From assembly GCA_041592135.1 (NCBI GenBank), contig JBFHQR010000029.1: a DNA stretch of 20,449 nucleotides; one strand, 5' to 3'. The stretch's first letter is position 1, and each line of letters begins with the position of its first letter. The DNA comes from Porticoccus sp041592135 (lineage in GTDB: Bacteria > Pseudomonadota > Gammaproteobacteria > Pseudomonadales > Porticoccaceae). The position numbers were made by a program, and so were the translations under genes. Below, piece after piece: positions 1 to 7,376 of the stretch. The notes under the pieces are model-generated. The model was not told the DNA's origin, searched no databases, and was given only the letters and a program-made list of their open reading frames with translations.

Positions 1-170
1 CAGCGCAGGTAGCGGGTGATGACGTCGAACGCCACCAGCACCCGGGCGTGACCGATATGGCAGTAGTCGTAGACGGTGATGCCGCACACGTACATGCGAA
101 TCTTGCCCGCTTCGATGGGTTTGAAGACCTCTTTCTGCCGGGTCAGGGTGTTATACAGTGTCAGTGCCAT
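1..170 (-). CDS. cysS: Cysteinyl-tRNA synthetase, N-terminal part (window edge)
   Basis: Charges tRNA-Cys with cysteine in the cytoplasm. Only the first 56 codons are in the window; the gene runs off the left edge. The protein begins MALTLYNTLTRQKEVF and continues with MYVCGITVYDYCHIGHAR, which carries the zinc-ligand cysteine and the class I HIGH nucleotide-binding motif in the family's normal place. The start at 170 aligns with the usual CysS N-terminus. An in-frame ATG at 188 would add six residues and cannot be excluded. The gene follows glnS on the same strand after a 72-bp gap containing a short GGGCC/GGCCC hairpin (195-211), so co-transcription with glnS is likely. Identification is secure although only the start is seen. 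Confidence 0.95.
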   Translation of the reverse strand, partial: MALTLYNTLTRQKEVFKPIEAGKIRMYVCGITVYDYCHIGHARVLVAFDVITRYLR

Positions 171-242
171 GGTGCTCGGTTCTTTCATTTTTTGGGGCCA
201 CCGGGCGGCCCGCTGTGAATTCAGTGCCAGTTAATGTCGCAA

Positions 243-1913
243 TCAGTCTTTCCAGGTATCCCGCAGGCCGATGGTGCGGTTGAATACCGGCTTGTCGGCG
301 CTGCTGTAGCGGCTGTCGAGGCAGAAATAGCCCTCCCGCTCGAACTGGTAGTGATCGCCCACAGAAGCATCCGCCAGGCCGATTTCGCCCTTGCAGCCCT
401 GCAGGATCTGCAGCGACTCGGGGTTGATGAAATCCAGGAAATTGCGCTCGCCCGCCTCCGGGGCCGGATCGCTGAACAGCCGGTCGTAGAGGCGCACTTC
501 GCAATCCACACACTCTGTAGCCGACACCCAGTGAATCACGCCGCGGGGGCGGATACCTTCCGGTGGATCTTCCCCAAGCGTACCGGGGATAATTTCTGCC
601 AAAATTTCGACAATCTCACCCGATGCATCCTTCACCATGTCGTTGGCCTGGATGACATAACCTCCACGCAACCGCACCCACTCGCCGGGCACCAGCCGCT
701 TGAATTTCTTGCGGGACAGGCTGCTGTCCTCGTTGAAGTCTTCCCGGTCGATATAAATTTCCCGGGTAAACGGCAATTGGCGTTCGCCCAGATCATCACG
801 GTTGGGATGACCGGCGGCGCTGAGCATTTCCACCTCACCCTCGGCCACATTGGTGAAGGTGACTTTCAGCGGGTTCAGCACGCACATGGCGCGGGCGGCG
901 TTGTCGTTCAGGTCGTCGCGAATAAAGTGCTCGAACTGGGCCATGTCCACCACGCCGTCGGTCTTGGCCACCGCCAGGCTGTCGCAGAAGTTGCGGATCG
1001 CCGCCGGCGATACACCGCGACGGCGCAGGCCGGAAATGGTGGGCATGCGCGGATCGTTCCAGCCATCCACATGGTTCTCATCCACCAGCTGCTTGAGTTT
1101 GCGCTTGCTGGTGATGTTGTAGTTCAGGTTGAGGCGGCCAAACTCGTACTGGTGCGGCCTGGACGGCACCGGCAGATTGTCGATAAACCACTCGTAGAGG
1201 GGTCGGTTGGCGGCGAACTCCAGGGTGCAGATGGAGTGGGTCACCCCCTCGATGGCATCTTCCTGGCCGTGGGCGAAATCGTAGGAGGGGTAGATATTCC
1301 ACTTGTCGCCGGTGCGGTGGTGGGCGCGCTTCTTGATGCGGTACAGCACCGGGTCGCGCATATTGATATTGGGCGAGGCCATGTCGATTTTGGCACGCAG
1401 GGTCATGCGGCCCTCGGCGATGTCGCCGTTTTTCATCTGTTCTAACAGAGCCAGGTTTTCCGCGACGGCGCGGTCGCGCCAGGGGCTATTCTTGCCCGCC
1501 TCGGTGAGGGTGCCGCGGTACTCGCGCATCTGCTCGGCGTTCAGCTCGCAGACAAAGGCCTTGCCCTCGCGGATCAGCTGCTGGGCCCAGCCGTAGAGCT
1601 GGTCGAAATAGTTGGAGGCGTAGCGGATTTCACCGTCCCACTGGAAGCCGAGCCAGCGCACATCCTCGATGATGGCGTTGACGTATTCGTCCTCTTCCTT
1701 CTCCGGGTTGGTGTCGTCAAAGCGCAGGTTGCAGGCACCGCCGTACTGGGCCGCCAGGCCAAAATTCAGGCAGATGGATTTGGCGTGACCGATGTGCAGG
1801 TAACCGTTGGGTTCCGGCGGAAAGCGGGTCACCACCTTCTCTACCGCGCCCTCGGCGAGGTCGCGGCTGATAATCTGCTGAATAAAATTGAGCGGTTTAT
1901 TATCGTCTGCCAT
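243..1913 (-). CDS. glnS: Glutaminyl-tRNA synthetase
   Basis: Ligates glutamine to tRNA-Gln, ATP-dependent, cytoplasmic. The 556-residue product is almost the same length as E. coli GlnS (554). Seen in order: PPEPNGYLHIGHAKS (class I HIGH motif, about residues 35-50), the catalytic domain with RFDDTNPEKE, then DPRMPTISGLRRRG after the KMSKS-equivalent TSKRKLKQ, and a C-terminal anticodon-binding beta-barrel region ending FNRTIGLRDTW. The reading frame stays open upstream to 2021, but homology begins at MADDNKPLNF, so the ATG at 1913 is chosen. No Shine-Dalgarno lies directly before it; a GGAGG sits 22 bases upstream (see findings). A consensus promoter lies at 1956-1984. The divergent neighbour is a DMT permease gene, and cysS follows downstream. 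Confidence 0.97.
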   Translation of the reverse strand: MADDNKPLNFIQQIISRDLAEGAVEKVVTRFPPEPNGYLHIGHAKSICLNFGLAAQYGGACNLRFDDTNPEKEEDEYVNAIIEDVRWLGFQWDGEIRYASNYFDQLYGWAQQLIREGKAFVCELNAEQMREYRGTLTEAGKNSPWRDRAVAENLALLEQMKNGDIAEGRMTLRAKIDMASPNINMRDPVLYRIKKRAHHRTGDKWNIYPSYDFAHGQEDAIEGVTHSICTLEFAANRPLYEWFIDNLPVPSRPHQYEFGRLNLNYNITSKRKLKQLVDENHVDGWNDPRMPTISGLRRRGVSPAAIRNFCDSLAVAKTDGVVDMAQFEHFIRDDLNDNAARAMCVLNPLKVTFTNVAEGEVEMLSAAGHPNRDDLGERQLPFTREIYIDREDFNEDSSLSRKKFKRLVPGEWVRLRGGYVIQANDMVKDASGEIVEILAEIIPGTLGEDPPEGIRPRGVIHWVSATECVDCEVRLYDRLFSDPAPEAGERNFLDFINPESLQILQGCKGEIGLADASVGDHYQFEREGYFCLDSRYSSADKPVFNRTIGLRDTWKD

Positions 1914-1955
1914 ACTGCCGGGCCGCAGGGGCCATCCTCCGTAAAAAAGAGCCGG

Positions 1956-1984
1956 ATTATAGCCTCCGGGGAACAGCGTATAAA
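1956..1984 (-). promoter_or_regulatory. Sigma-70 promoter of glnS
   Basis: Reading the minus strand, the -35 hexamer TTTATA (1979-1984, four of six matches) is followed by exactly 17 bases and a perfect -10 TATAAT (1956-1961). Transcription would start near 1949 and give a leader of about 35 nt before the glnS ATG. The assignment rests on consensus match and position only. Confidence 0.65.
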
Positions 1985-2029
1985 CAACTGATCGCCCCAG
2001 AGCCCAAGTTTTCCAGAGCACCGCCCTTC

Positions 2030-2926
2030 ATGCGACCCAACACCCGCGCCATTCTCTACCTGCAACTGTGCCTGCTGATCTTCCTGCTCGGCGACTCGGT
2101 GGCGAAGAAGCTGCTGGAAAGCATCCCCCTCGGCCAGTTGATGTGCCTGCGCACCGCCGCCTCAATTCTGGTGCTTACCCTCATCGTGGTGGCCAGCGGC
2201 CGGGTGGCGCTGCTGAAAATCAGCAAGCCGCTGCACCACCTGTTGCGCAGTCTGTTCTTCGCGCTGATCAGCCTCGGTTACTACGTGGCGGTGAAGTACT
2301 TTCCCATGAGCGCAGTGGCGGCAGCGCTGGCCGGGGCACCGATTGTTATCTCGGCCATTTCGCCGCTGGTGCTGCGGGAAAACGCCAACACCGTGCAGTG
2401 GCTGGCCACCCTCACCGGCTTTGTCGGCGTCTGCCTGGTGCTGAAACCGGATTTTTCCCAGCTGGGCTGGAATTATGTCGCACTGCTGACCCTACCGCTG
2501 TCCTACGCCGGCATGATCCTGTGGTCGCGCTACCTGTCGCGCACCGAGTCGGACTGGTCGATGAATTTCTATATCTACTTTCCGCTGTTGCTGCTGTCGC
2601 TGTTCTGGCCCGGCGAATGGATTGCCATCGGCACTGTCGATTGGGTACTGATTCTGCTGTCCGGCAGTTGTTGTGCGTTCGGTTTCATCCTGATGGTGGC
2701 GGCCTTTCGCATCGGCAAGCCGGTGGTGGTGGCGCCCTTCGAATACACCTCGATCATCATGGTCACCGGGGTGGATATACTGTTCTGGCAGTTCTTCCCG
2801 AATTCGGTCATGTGGTTGGGCATCGGCCTGATTCTGCTGTGTGCGGCGGTACAGGGCTGGCAGGCGCGGATCGAACCGCCGGTGATCACCCCCCACCTGC
2901 GCCCGGAAGACACCCACAGCCCGTAA
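2030..2926 (+). CDS. EamA/DMT-superfamily membrane transporter
   Basis: A 298-residue inner-membrane protein of the drug/metabolite transporter (EamA, RhaT-like) type, the normal length for this family. Hydrophobic segments run almost end to end and fit about ten helices in two EamA repeats, roughly residues 8-140 and 150-280. Characteristic pieces are ALAGAPIVISAISPLVLRE, closing the first repeat, and VVVAPFEYTSIIMV near the end of the second. Members export or import metabolites such as amino acids and their derivatives; the substrate cannot be read from the sequence. It is transcribed divergently from glnS across a 116-bp gap, with no strong ribosome-binding site before the ATG. It sits inside an otherwise conserved glnS-ppiB-lpxH neighbourhood, which looks like a lineage-specific insertion. 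Confidence 0.85.
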   Translation: MRPNTRAILYLQLCLLIFLLGDSVAKKLLESIPLGQLMCLRTAASILVLTLIVVASGRVALLKISKPLHHLLRSLFFALISLGYYVAVKYFPMSAVAAALAGAPIVISAISPLVLRENANTVQWLATLTGFVGVCLVLKPDFSQLGWNYVALLTLPLSYAGMILWSRYLSRTESDWSMNFYIYFPLLLLSLFWPGEWIAIGTVDWVLILLSGSCCAFGFILMVAAFRIGKPVVVAPFEYTSIIMVTGVDILFWQFFPNSVMWLGIGLILLCAAVQGWQARIEPPVITPHLRPEDTHSP

Positions 2927-3002
2927 CCCCGGAACGGTTTTCATTAACCACCGAAAAACGTACCATACGGACCTCTTTTGACCGTTACAGGAACCAAGCC
3001 AC

Positions 3003-3512
3003 ATGATTACCCTGCACACCAATTACGGCGACATCCGCATCGAACTGAACTTTGACAAGGCGCCTGTTTCCGCTGCCAACTTCCTGAAGTACTGCCGCGA
3101 CGGTTTCTACGAAGGCACCATCTTCCACCGCGTGATCGACGGCTTCATGATCCAGGGCGGCGGTTTCACCCCCGACATGCAGCACAAGGCTGCCGGCGAC
3201 CCGATCGAGAACGAAGCCGACAACGGCCTGGCCAACGAAGCCGGCACCCTGGCCATGGCGCGTACCAGCGATCCGCATTCCGCCAGCTCGCAGTTCTTTA
3301 TCAATGTCTCCAACAACACCTTCCTCAACCATTCCGGCAAGAACCCCCAGGGCTGGGGCTACGCGGTATTTGGCAAGGTGGTCGACGGTATGGACGTCGT
3401 CAACCAGATCAAGGAAGTAGCGACTGGCCGCAACGGTATGCACCAGGACGTTCCGACCGCGCCGGTGGAAATCCAGAAGGTCACCGTTGGCGAAGAGTAT
3501 GCGGACAAGTAA
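3003..3512 (+). CDS. ppiB: Cytoplasmic peptidyl-prolyl cis-trans isomerase B (cyclophilin)
   Basis: Catalyses cis-trans isomerisation of X-Pro peptide bonds during protein folding. The 169-residue single cyclophilin domain has no signal peptide, as in E. coli PpiB (164 residues), which places it in the cytoplasm. Visible signature elements are FHRVIDGFMIQGGGF (active-site Arg and the Gln-Gly-Gly turn), ARTSDPHSASSQFFIN and FGKVVDGMDVV. The start has an AGGA ten bases upstream. lpxH follows after 33 bp on the same strand, so the two are probably co-transcribed, as in other gammaproteobacteria where this pair is adjacent. Confidence 0.96.
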   Translation: MITLHTNYGDIRIELNFDKAPVSAANFLKYCRDGFYEGTIFHRVIDGFMIQGGGFTPDMQHKAAGDPIENEADNGLANEAGTLAMARTSDPHSASSQFFINVSNNTFLNHSGKNPQGWGYAVFGKVVDGMDVVNQIKEVATGRNGMHQDVPTAPVEIQKVTVGEEYADK

Positions 3513-3545
3513 TCGTCCCCGGCGCAGGTCCGACAGGCTGCGGCG

Positions 3546-4265
3546 ATGTCCACACTGCTGATCTCCGACCTGCATCTCTCCCCAGAACGCCCGGCGGTCA
3601 CCCGGGCATTTTTGGCTTTTCTGCACGCTGAGGCCCGCCAGGCCGAGGCCCTGTACATCCTCGGCGACCTGTTCGAGTCCTGGATCGGCGATGACGACCC
3701 GGCCCCCCTGGCCCGGGAGGTGATCGGCGAGCTGAAACAGCTCAGCGACAGCGGCACCAGGCTGTACTTCCTGCACGGCAACCGGGATTTCATGATCGGC
3801 CGGCGCTTCGCCCGGGAGACCGGCAGCACCCTGCTGCCCCAACACCACATCGCCAAACTGGGCGGGCAAAAAGTCCTGCTGCTGCACGGCGATACCCTGT
3901 GCACCGAGGATGAGGCCTACCAGAAGTTTCGGCGCATTTCCCGCAACCCGCTGGTGAAGTTTGTGCTGCGCAACCTGCCCCTGAAGAAGCGCCAGCGCAT
4001 TGCCGCCGACTGGCGCCGCAAGAGCATGGCGGCCAACGCCAACAAGGCGGACAACATCATGGATGTCAGCACCGCCGAGGTGCGACGATTCCTCAAAGAC
4101 TTCGGGGTGAAGCGCATGATCCACGGCCACACCCACCGCCCGGATCGCCACAGCCTGCCCGGTGGCGAGCGGCTGGTGCTGGGGGACTGGCACCGCCGTG
4201 GCTGGTATATCCTCGTTGAAGGCGAGCAGCCGCCGGAACTGATTTCCTTTCCGATTGAAGACTAA
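3546..4265 (+). CDS. lpxH: UDP-2,3-diacylglucosamine diphosphatase
   Basis: Hydrolyses UDP-2,3-diacylglucosamine to lipid X and UMP, the fourth step of lipid A synthesis, as a peripheral cytoplasmic-face enzyme. The 239-residue protein has every metal ligand of the calcineurin-like family at the same residue number as E. coli LpxH: Asp8 and His10 (SDLHL), Asp41 (GDLFE), Asn79 (HGNRD), His114 (LLHGD), and His195 and His197 (IHGHTHRP). It follows ppiB by 33 bp. Its stop is only 24 bp from the stop of the converging ABC permease gene, with no visible terminator between them, so transcripts from the two sides may overlap. Confidence 0.96.
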   Translation: MSTLLISDLHLSPERPAVTRAFLAFLHAEARQAEALYILGDLFESWIGDDDPAPLAREVIGELKQLSDSGTRLYFLHGNRDFMIGRRFARETGSTLLPQHHIAKLGGQKVLLLHGDTLCTEDEAYQKFRRISRNPLVKFVLRNLPLKKRQRIAADWRRKSMAANANKADNIMDVSTAEVRRFLKDFGVKRMIHGHTHRPDRHSLPGGERLVLGDWHRRGWYILVEGEQPPELISFPIED

Positions 4266-4289
4266 TTGGGGGTTGAGGCCCTGAGCGCG

Positions 4290-5486
4290 TCATTCAGCCC
4301 TGAGCGCATCGATAGGACTGAGTTTGGTCGCGTTCAGTGCCGGGCGCACCCCCGCCATCAGCCCGATCAGCATGGAGACCAATAGCGCCGCCACCACCAT
4401 ATCGGCTTGCAGCGCCACCGGCAGCGCCGGAACGAATAGCTGCGCCGACAGCACCAGTAGCGCGATCACCAGCACCCCCGCCAGACCGCCGATCAACCCC
4501 AGCATCACCGCCTCCCCCAGAAACAGGTTGCGCACCTGGCGGCGGGTACTGCCCAGTGCCCGCAACAGGCCCACTTCGGCAGTGCGCTCGGTCACCGTTA
4601 TCATCAGGATGGTGGTAATGCCCACCGCGCCCACCAGCAGCGAGATCGCCCCCAGTCCGCCGCCGGCGTATTTGAGGATGCGCAGGATATTGTCCATGGT
4701 GGCCATCATCTGGTCCTGGGTGACGATGGTGAAATCCTCGAAACCGTGGCGCTCGATCAACAGGCGCTTGACGCTGTCGGTGAGGGCATTGGTGGCCACC
4801 GAAGGGCTGTAGAAGATATCCACTTCCATCAGGCTCTCGCGGTTGAAAATTTGCAGGCCCTTGTGGGCGGGGATATAGATCATGTCGTCCAGGTCGGTGC
4901 CGAGAAACTGGCCCTTCGGCGCCATGACACCGATCACCCGGAAGCGGTTGCCGCCGATGTGGACGAATTCCCCCAGCGGATTGGCGTTGCCGAACAATTC
5001 CCGCTTCAGCTTGCTGCCCAGCACGGCAAAAGCGCGCGCCCGGTAGACGTCCTCCTCCGGCAGGAACGAGCCCTGGGCGACTTCCAGCTTCCAGGCCCTG
5101 TCGGCCAACGCGCCGACCCCGGCCACATCGGTATAGCGGCTGCGCCCCACGGCCTTGATCTGGGCGGTGCCAAACACCACCGGCACCACCTGCTGCACGC
5201 CGGGGATACGATTCAGCGCCTCGGTATCCTCCAGGGACAGGGGGCGGGTGGTATTGAGGATGCCACTCATGCCGAAGGTTTCGGTCTTGCCCGGGGTAAT
5301 GGCGACGATATGGCTGCCGAACTGGGTAAATTCCTGGATCACGAACAGCCGCAGTCCCTCACCCAGGGAACTGAGCAGCACCATGGCGGCGATGCCGATG
5401 GCAAAGCCGACAATGGTCAATGTCGAGCGCATGCGCTGCATCCACAATGCCCGCACCACCCAGCGCACATAATCGACGAAGCTCAT
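4290..5486 (-). CDS. FtsX/MacB-type ABC transporter permease (second of two)
   Basis: A 398-residue inner-membrane permease with the MacB architecture. One N-terminal helix (IVGFAIGIAAMVLLSSLGEG, about residues 25-45) is followed by a large periplasmic domain with a typical ITPGKTE segment. A C-terminal FtsX domain with three helices begins near ERTAEVGLLRALGSTRRQVR, the cytoplasmic coupling region that meets the ATPase. The frame is open farther upstream, but that part is low-complexity antisense-like sequence; the ATG at 5486 gives the family N-terminus and overlaps the upstream permease stop in an ATGA arrangement, implying translational coupling. It should pair with the other permease as a heterodimer. 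It ends the operon and converges on lpxH. Confidence 0.9.
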   Translation of the reverse strand: MSFVDYVRWVVRALWMQRMRSTLTIVGFAIGIAAMVLLSSLGEGLRLFVIQEFTQFGSHIVAITPGKTETFGMSGILNTTRPLSLEDTEALNRIPGVQQVVPVVFGTAQIKAVGRSRYTDVAGVGALADRAWKLEVAQGSFLPEEDVYRARAFAVLGSKLKRELFGNANPLGEFVHIGGNRFRVIGVMAPKGQFLGTDLDDMIYIPAHKGLQIFNRESLMEVDIFYSPSVATNALTDSVKRLLIERHGFEDFTIVTQDQMMATMDNILRILKYAGGGLGAISLLVGAVGITTILMITVTERTAEVGLLRALGSTRRQVRNLFLGEAVMLGLIGGLAGVLVIALLVLSAQLFVPALPVALQADMVVAALLVSMLIGLMAGVRPALNATKLSPIDALRAE

Positions 5487-6694
5487 CCGCCCTGCCCCCG
5501 CAGCGCCAGCACCGGGTCCAGGGCCGCCGCCCGGCGCGCCGGGATCAGCGAGAACACCAGCCCCGCCAACAGCGCGGTGCCCACCGCCGCGGGCATCGAC
5601 CACCAGGGTGGCGCCAGCGGGAACACCGGCCACAGCCGCGCCATCACCAGCACCGCCACCCAGGCCACGGCGATGCCGGCGGCGGAGCCCATGCTGACCA
5701 GCAGCAATGACTCGCCGAGGAACAGTTGCCGCACCTGGCGACTGCTGCCACCGAGGGCTTTCAGCAGGCCGATCTCCTGGCGCCGCTGGCTGACGGAAAT
5801 CAGGCTGATGTTCATGATCAGGATACCGGCCACTAACAGGCTGATGGCGGCAATGGCGGCGATGGCCAGGGTCAGGGTGGTAAGAATGTTGTTGAACGCC
5901 GCCAGCATGGAATCCTGGCTGATCAGGGTAATGTCGTCGTCGCCCTCGTGGCGCTCGCGGATCACCGCCCGCACCCGCGCCTCGGCGCGGGGGAAATCGG
6001 CATTGCCGTCCAGCTCCATCAGCACCCGGAACAGTCCCGGCGTGTTGAACATCTGCTCGGCGGTGCGCACCGGCACAATCACCATATCCCGCAGATCCAG
6101 GCCGAGGGATTCACCGCGCTCCTCCAGCACCCCGATCACCCGCATGCGGCGGTCGCCCACCCGCACCCACTCGCCGATGGCCCGGCGATTGCCGAACAAT
6201 TCCTTTTTCAACTTGGAGCCCAGCACACAGATGGCCATGGCCTCGCTGCGGGTGCGCTCCGGCAATATCTCGCCCTGGGAGACGTTGAGCTGGCGCACCT
6301 GGAAAATTTCCGGGGTGCTGCCCAGCACGATGACCTCGCGGGAACGGCTGGCCAGCGCCACCGGAGCGGTGCCGGCGATCACCGGCGCCACCGCCCGGAT
6401 CGCCGGAATGCGTTCCAGGGCCTGGGCGTCCTCCAGGGTCAGGTCGCGGGGGGCGGCGCCATAAATGGGCGGTGCGCCGCCGGTGGTTTCCTTGCGACCG
6501 GGCAGGATAATCAGCAGCTGGTTGCCGAGGGCCGAAAACTCCCGGTCTATATAGCGGCGAGCGCCCTCGCCGAGGCTGGTGAGCAGAATGACCGAGGCCA
6601 CCCCGAGTCCCACCGCCAGCAACAGCAGCGCGGTGCGCACCCGGTGGCGCAGGAACAACTGGCCGTTAAAGTGCAGTTGGTCCAGCAGCCGCAT
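5483..6694 (-). CDS. FtsX/MacB-type ABC transporter permease (first of two)
   Basis: A 403-residue MacB-type permease related to, but clearly different from, its downstream neighbour. It has an N-terminal helix with VGLGVASVILLTSLGEG, a periplasmic MacB_PCD-like domain containing LIILPGRKE, and a C-terminal FtsX domain with SQRRQEIGLLKALGGSSRQVRQ before the last helices. The start at 6694 is preferred because GGTGA lies about five bases upstream; an ATG-free extension to 6727 is possible. Its first codons overlap the end of the ATPase gene by 29 bp, and its stop overlaps the next start by 4 bp. It probably forms a heterodimeric membrane channel with the second permease; the exported substrate is unknown. 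Confidence 0.9.
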   Translation of the reverse strand: MRLLDQLHFNGQLFLRHRVRTALLLLAVGLGVASVILLTSLGEGARRYIDREFSALGNQLLIILPGRKETTGGAPPIYGAAPRDLTLEDAQALERIPAIRAVAPVIAGTAPVALASRSREVIVLGSTPEIFQVRQLNVSQGEILPERTRSEAMAICVLGSKLKKELFGNRRAIGEWVRVGDRRMRVIGVLEERGESLGLDLRDMVIVPVRTAEQMFNTPGLFRVLMELDGNADFPRAEARVRAVIRERHEGDDDITLISQDSMLAAFNNILTTLTLAIAAIAAISLLVAGILIMNISLISVSQRRQEIGLLKALGGSSRQVRQLFLGESLLLVSMGSAAGIAVAWVAVLVMARLWPVFPLAPPWWSMPAAVGTALLAGLVFSLIPARRAAALDPVLALRGQGG

Positions 6695-7376
6695 TGCCGT
6701 CACCACTGTCAGCTTCGATCTGACCATCCACCATGCGAATACGCCGCCCGGCCCGTTTGCCGAGATTGCCGTCGTGGGTTACCACCAACAGGGTAATGCC
6801 CTCGCTATTCAGGCCCTCCAGGACTTCCACCACCTCCTGTCCCGAAGCCTGGTCCAGGTTGCCGGTGGGTTCGTCCGCCAGCAGCAGGCGCGGTTTCATG
6901 ACGATCGCCCGGGCGATGGCCACCCGCTGCAATTGTCCACCGGACAGTTGATTGGGGCGGTGCCCGGCGCGATCGGCCAAACCCACCTGCTCCAGCACGG
7001 CCATGGCCTTCTGGCGGCGCTGTTTGGGGGCCAGCCCCGCCAACATCATCGGCAGCTCGACATTTTCCAGGGTGGTGAGCCGGTTCACCAGGTGAAAGGC
7101 CTGGAAGATAAAACCGATGTAATCCGCCCGCAGCCGCGCCCGCGCCTCCTCCCCCAGGCGCTCGGTGGTGATGCCGTCCAGCCGGTAGCAGCCGCTGTCC
7201 GGGCGATCCAGCAGGCCGACCATATTGAGCAGGGTGGACTTGCCGGAACCGGAGGGACCCATCACCGACAGGTACTCGCCAGCTTTGATGGTGATATTGA
7301 CGTCCCGCAGCGCTCGCAGGGGCGATTCACCCACCTGGTAGGTCTTGTTGATCCCCTGCAGTTCAATCATCGGCAT
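6666..7376 (-). CDS. ABC transporter ATP-binding protein, LolD/MacB type
   Basis: A cytoplasmic ATPase of about 236 residues that should power the two permeases encoded downstream. All nucleotide-binding motifs are intact: Walker A GPSGSGKST, Q-loop in FIFQAFHLV, signature LSGGQLQRVAIARA, Walker B LLLADEPTGNLD and switch His in VVTHD. The DEPTGNLD form is typical of the MacB/LolD/FtsE group. Two starts are possible, 7376 (MPMIELQG) and 7370 (MIELQG); both overlap the end of the adaptor gene (by 14 or 8 bp). The reading frame upstream of these belongs to the antisense of the adaptor and is not used. Its short C-terminal tail overlaps the first permease gene. Confidence 0.95.
   Translation of the reverse strand: MPMIELQGINKTYQVGESPLRALRDVNITIKAGEYLSVMGPSGSGKSTLLNMVGLLDRPDSGCYRLDGITTERLGEEARARLRADYIGFIFQAFHLVNRLTTLENVELPMMLAGLAPKQRRQKAMAVLEQVGLADRAGHRPNQLSGGQLQRVAIARAIVMKPRLLLADEPTGNLDQASGQEVVEVLEGLNSEGITLLVVTHDGNLGKRAGRRIRMVDGQIEADSGDGNAAAGPTAL

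Noticed and set aside
195..211. Hairpin GGGCC/GGCCC between glnS and cysS as a terminator
   Set aside because: The stem is only 5 bp and the minus strand continues with A residues rather than T, so it does not fit a rho-independent terminator of glnS.
234..1445. Long plus-strand frame (403 codons) opposite glnS
   Set aside because: It is antisense to an unmistakable glnS. The product has no recognisable motif and the frame is explained by the high GC content and codon bias of glnS.
2933..2960. Imperfect stem between the DMT permease gene and ppiB
   Set aside because: The pairing has a mismatch and no T-run follows, so neither a terminator nor a defined regulatory structure is supported.
2985..4193. 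Minus-strand frame of 402 codons opposite ppiB and lpxH
   Set aside because: Both plus-strand genes have complete catalytic residues; the antisense product is His/Val/Gly-rich without any family pattern.
4746..6464. Plus-strand frame of 572 codons across the two permease genes
   Set aside because: It lies opposite two genes with clear FtsX/MacB features, and its product is a low-complexity Ser/Arg/Thr-rich string typical of antisense frames.
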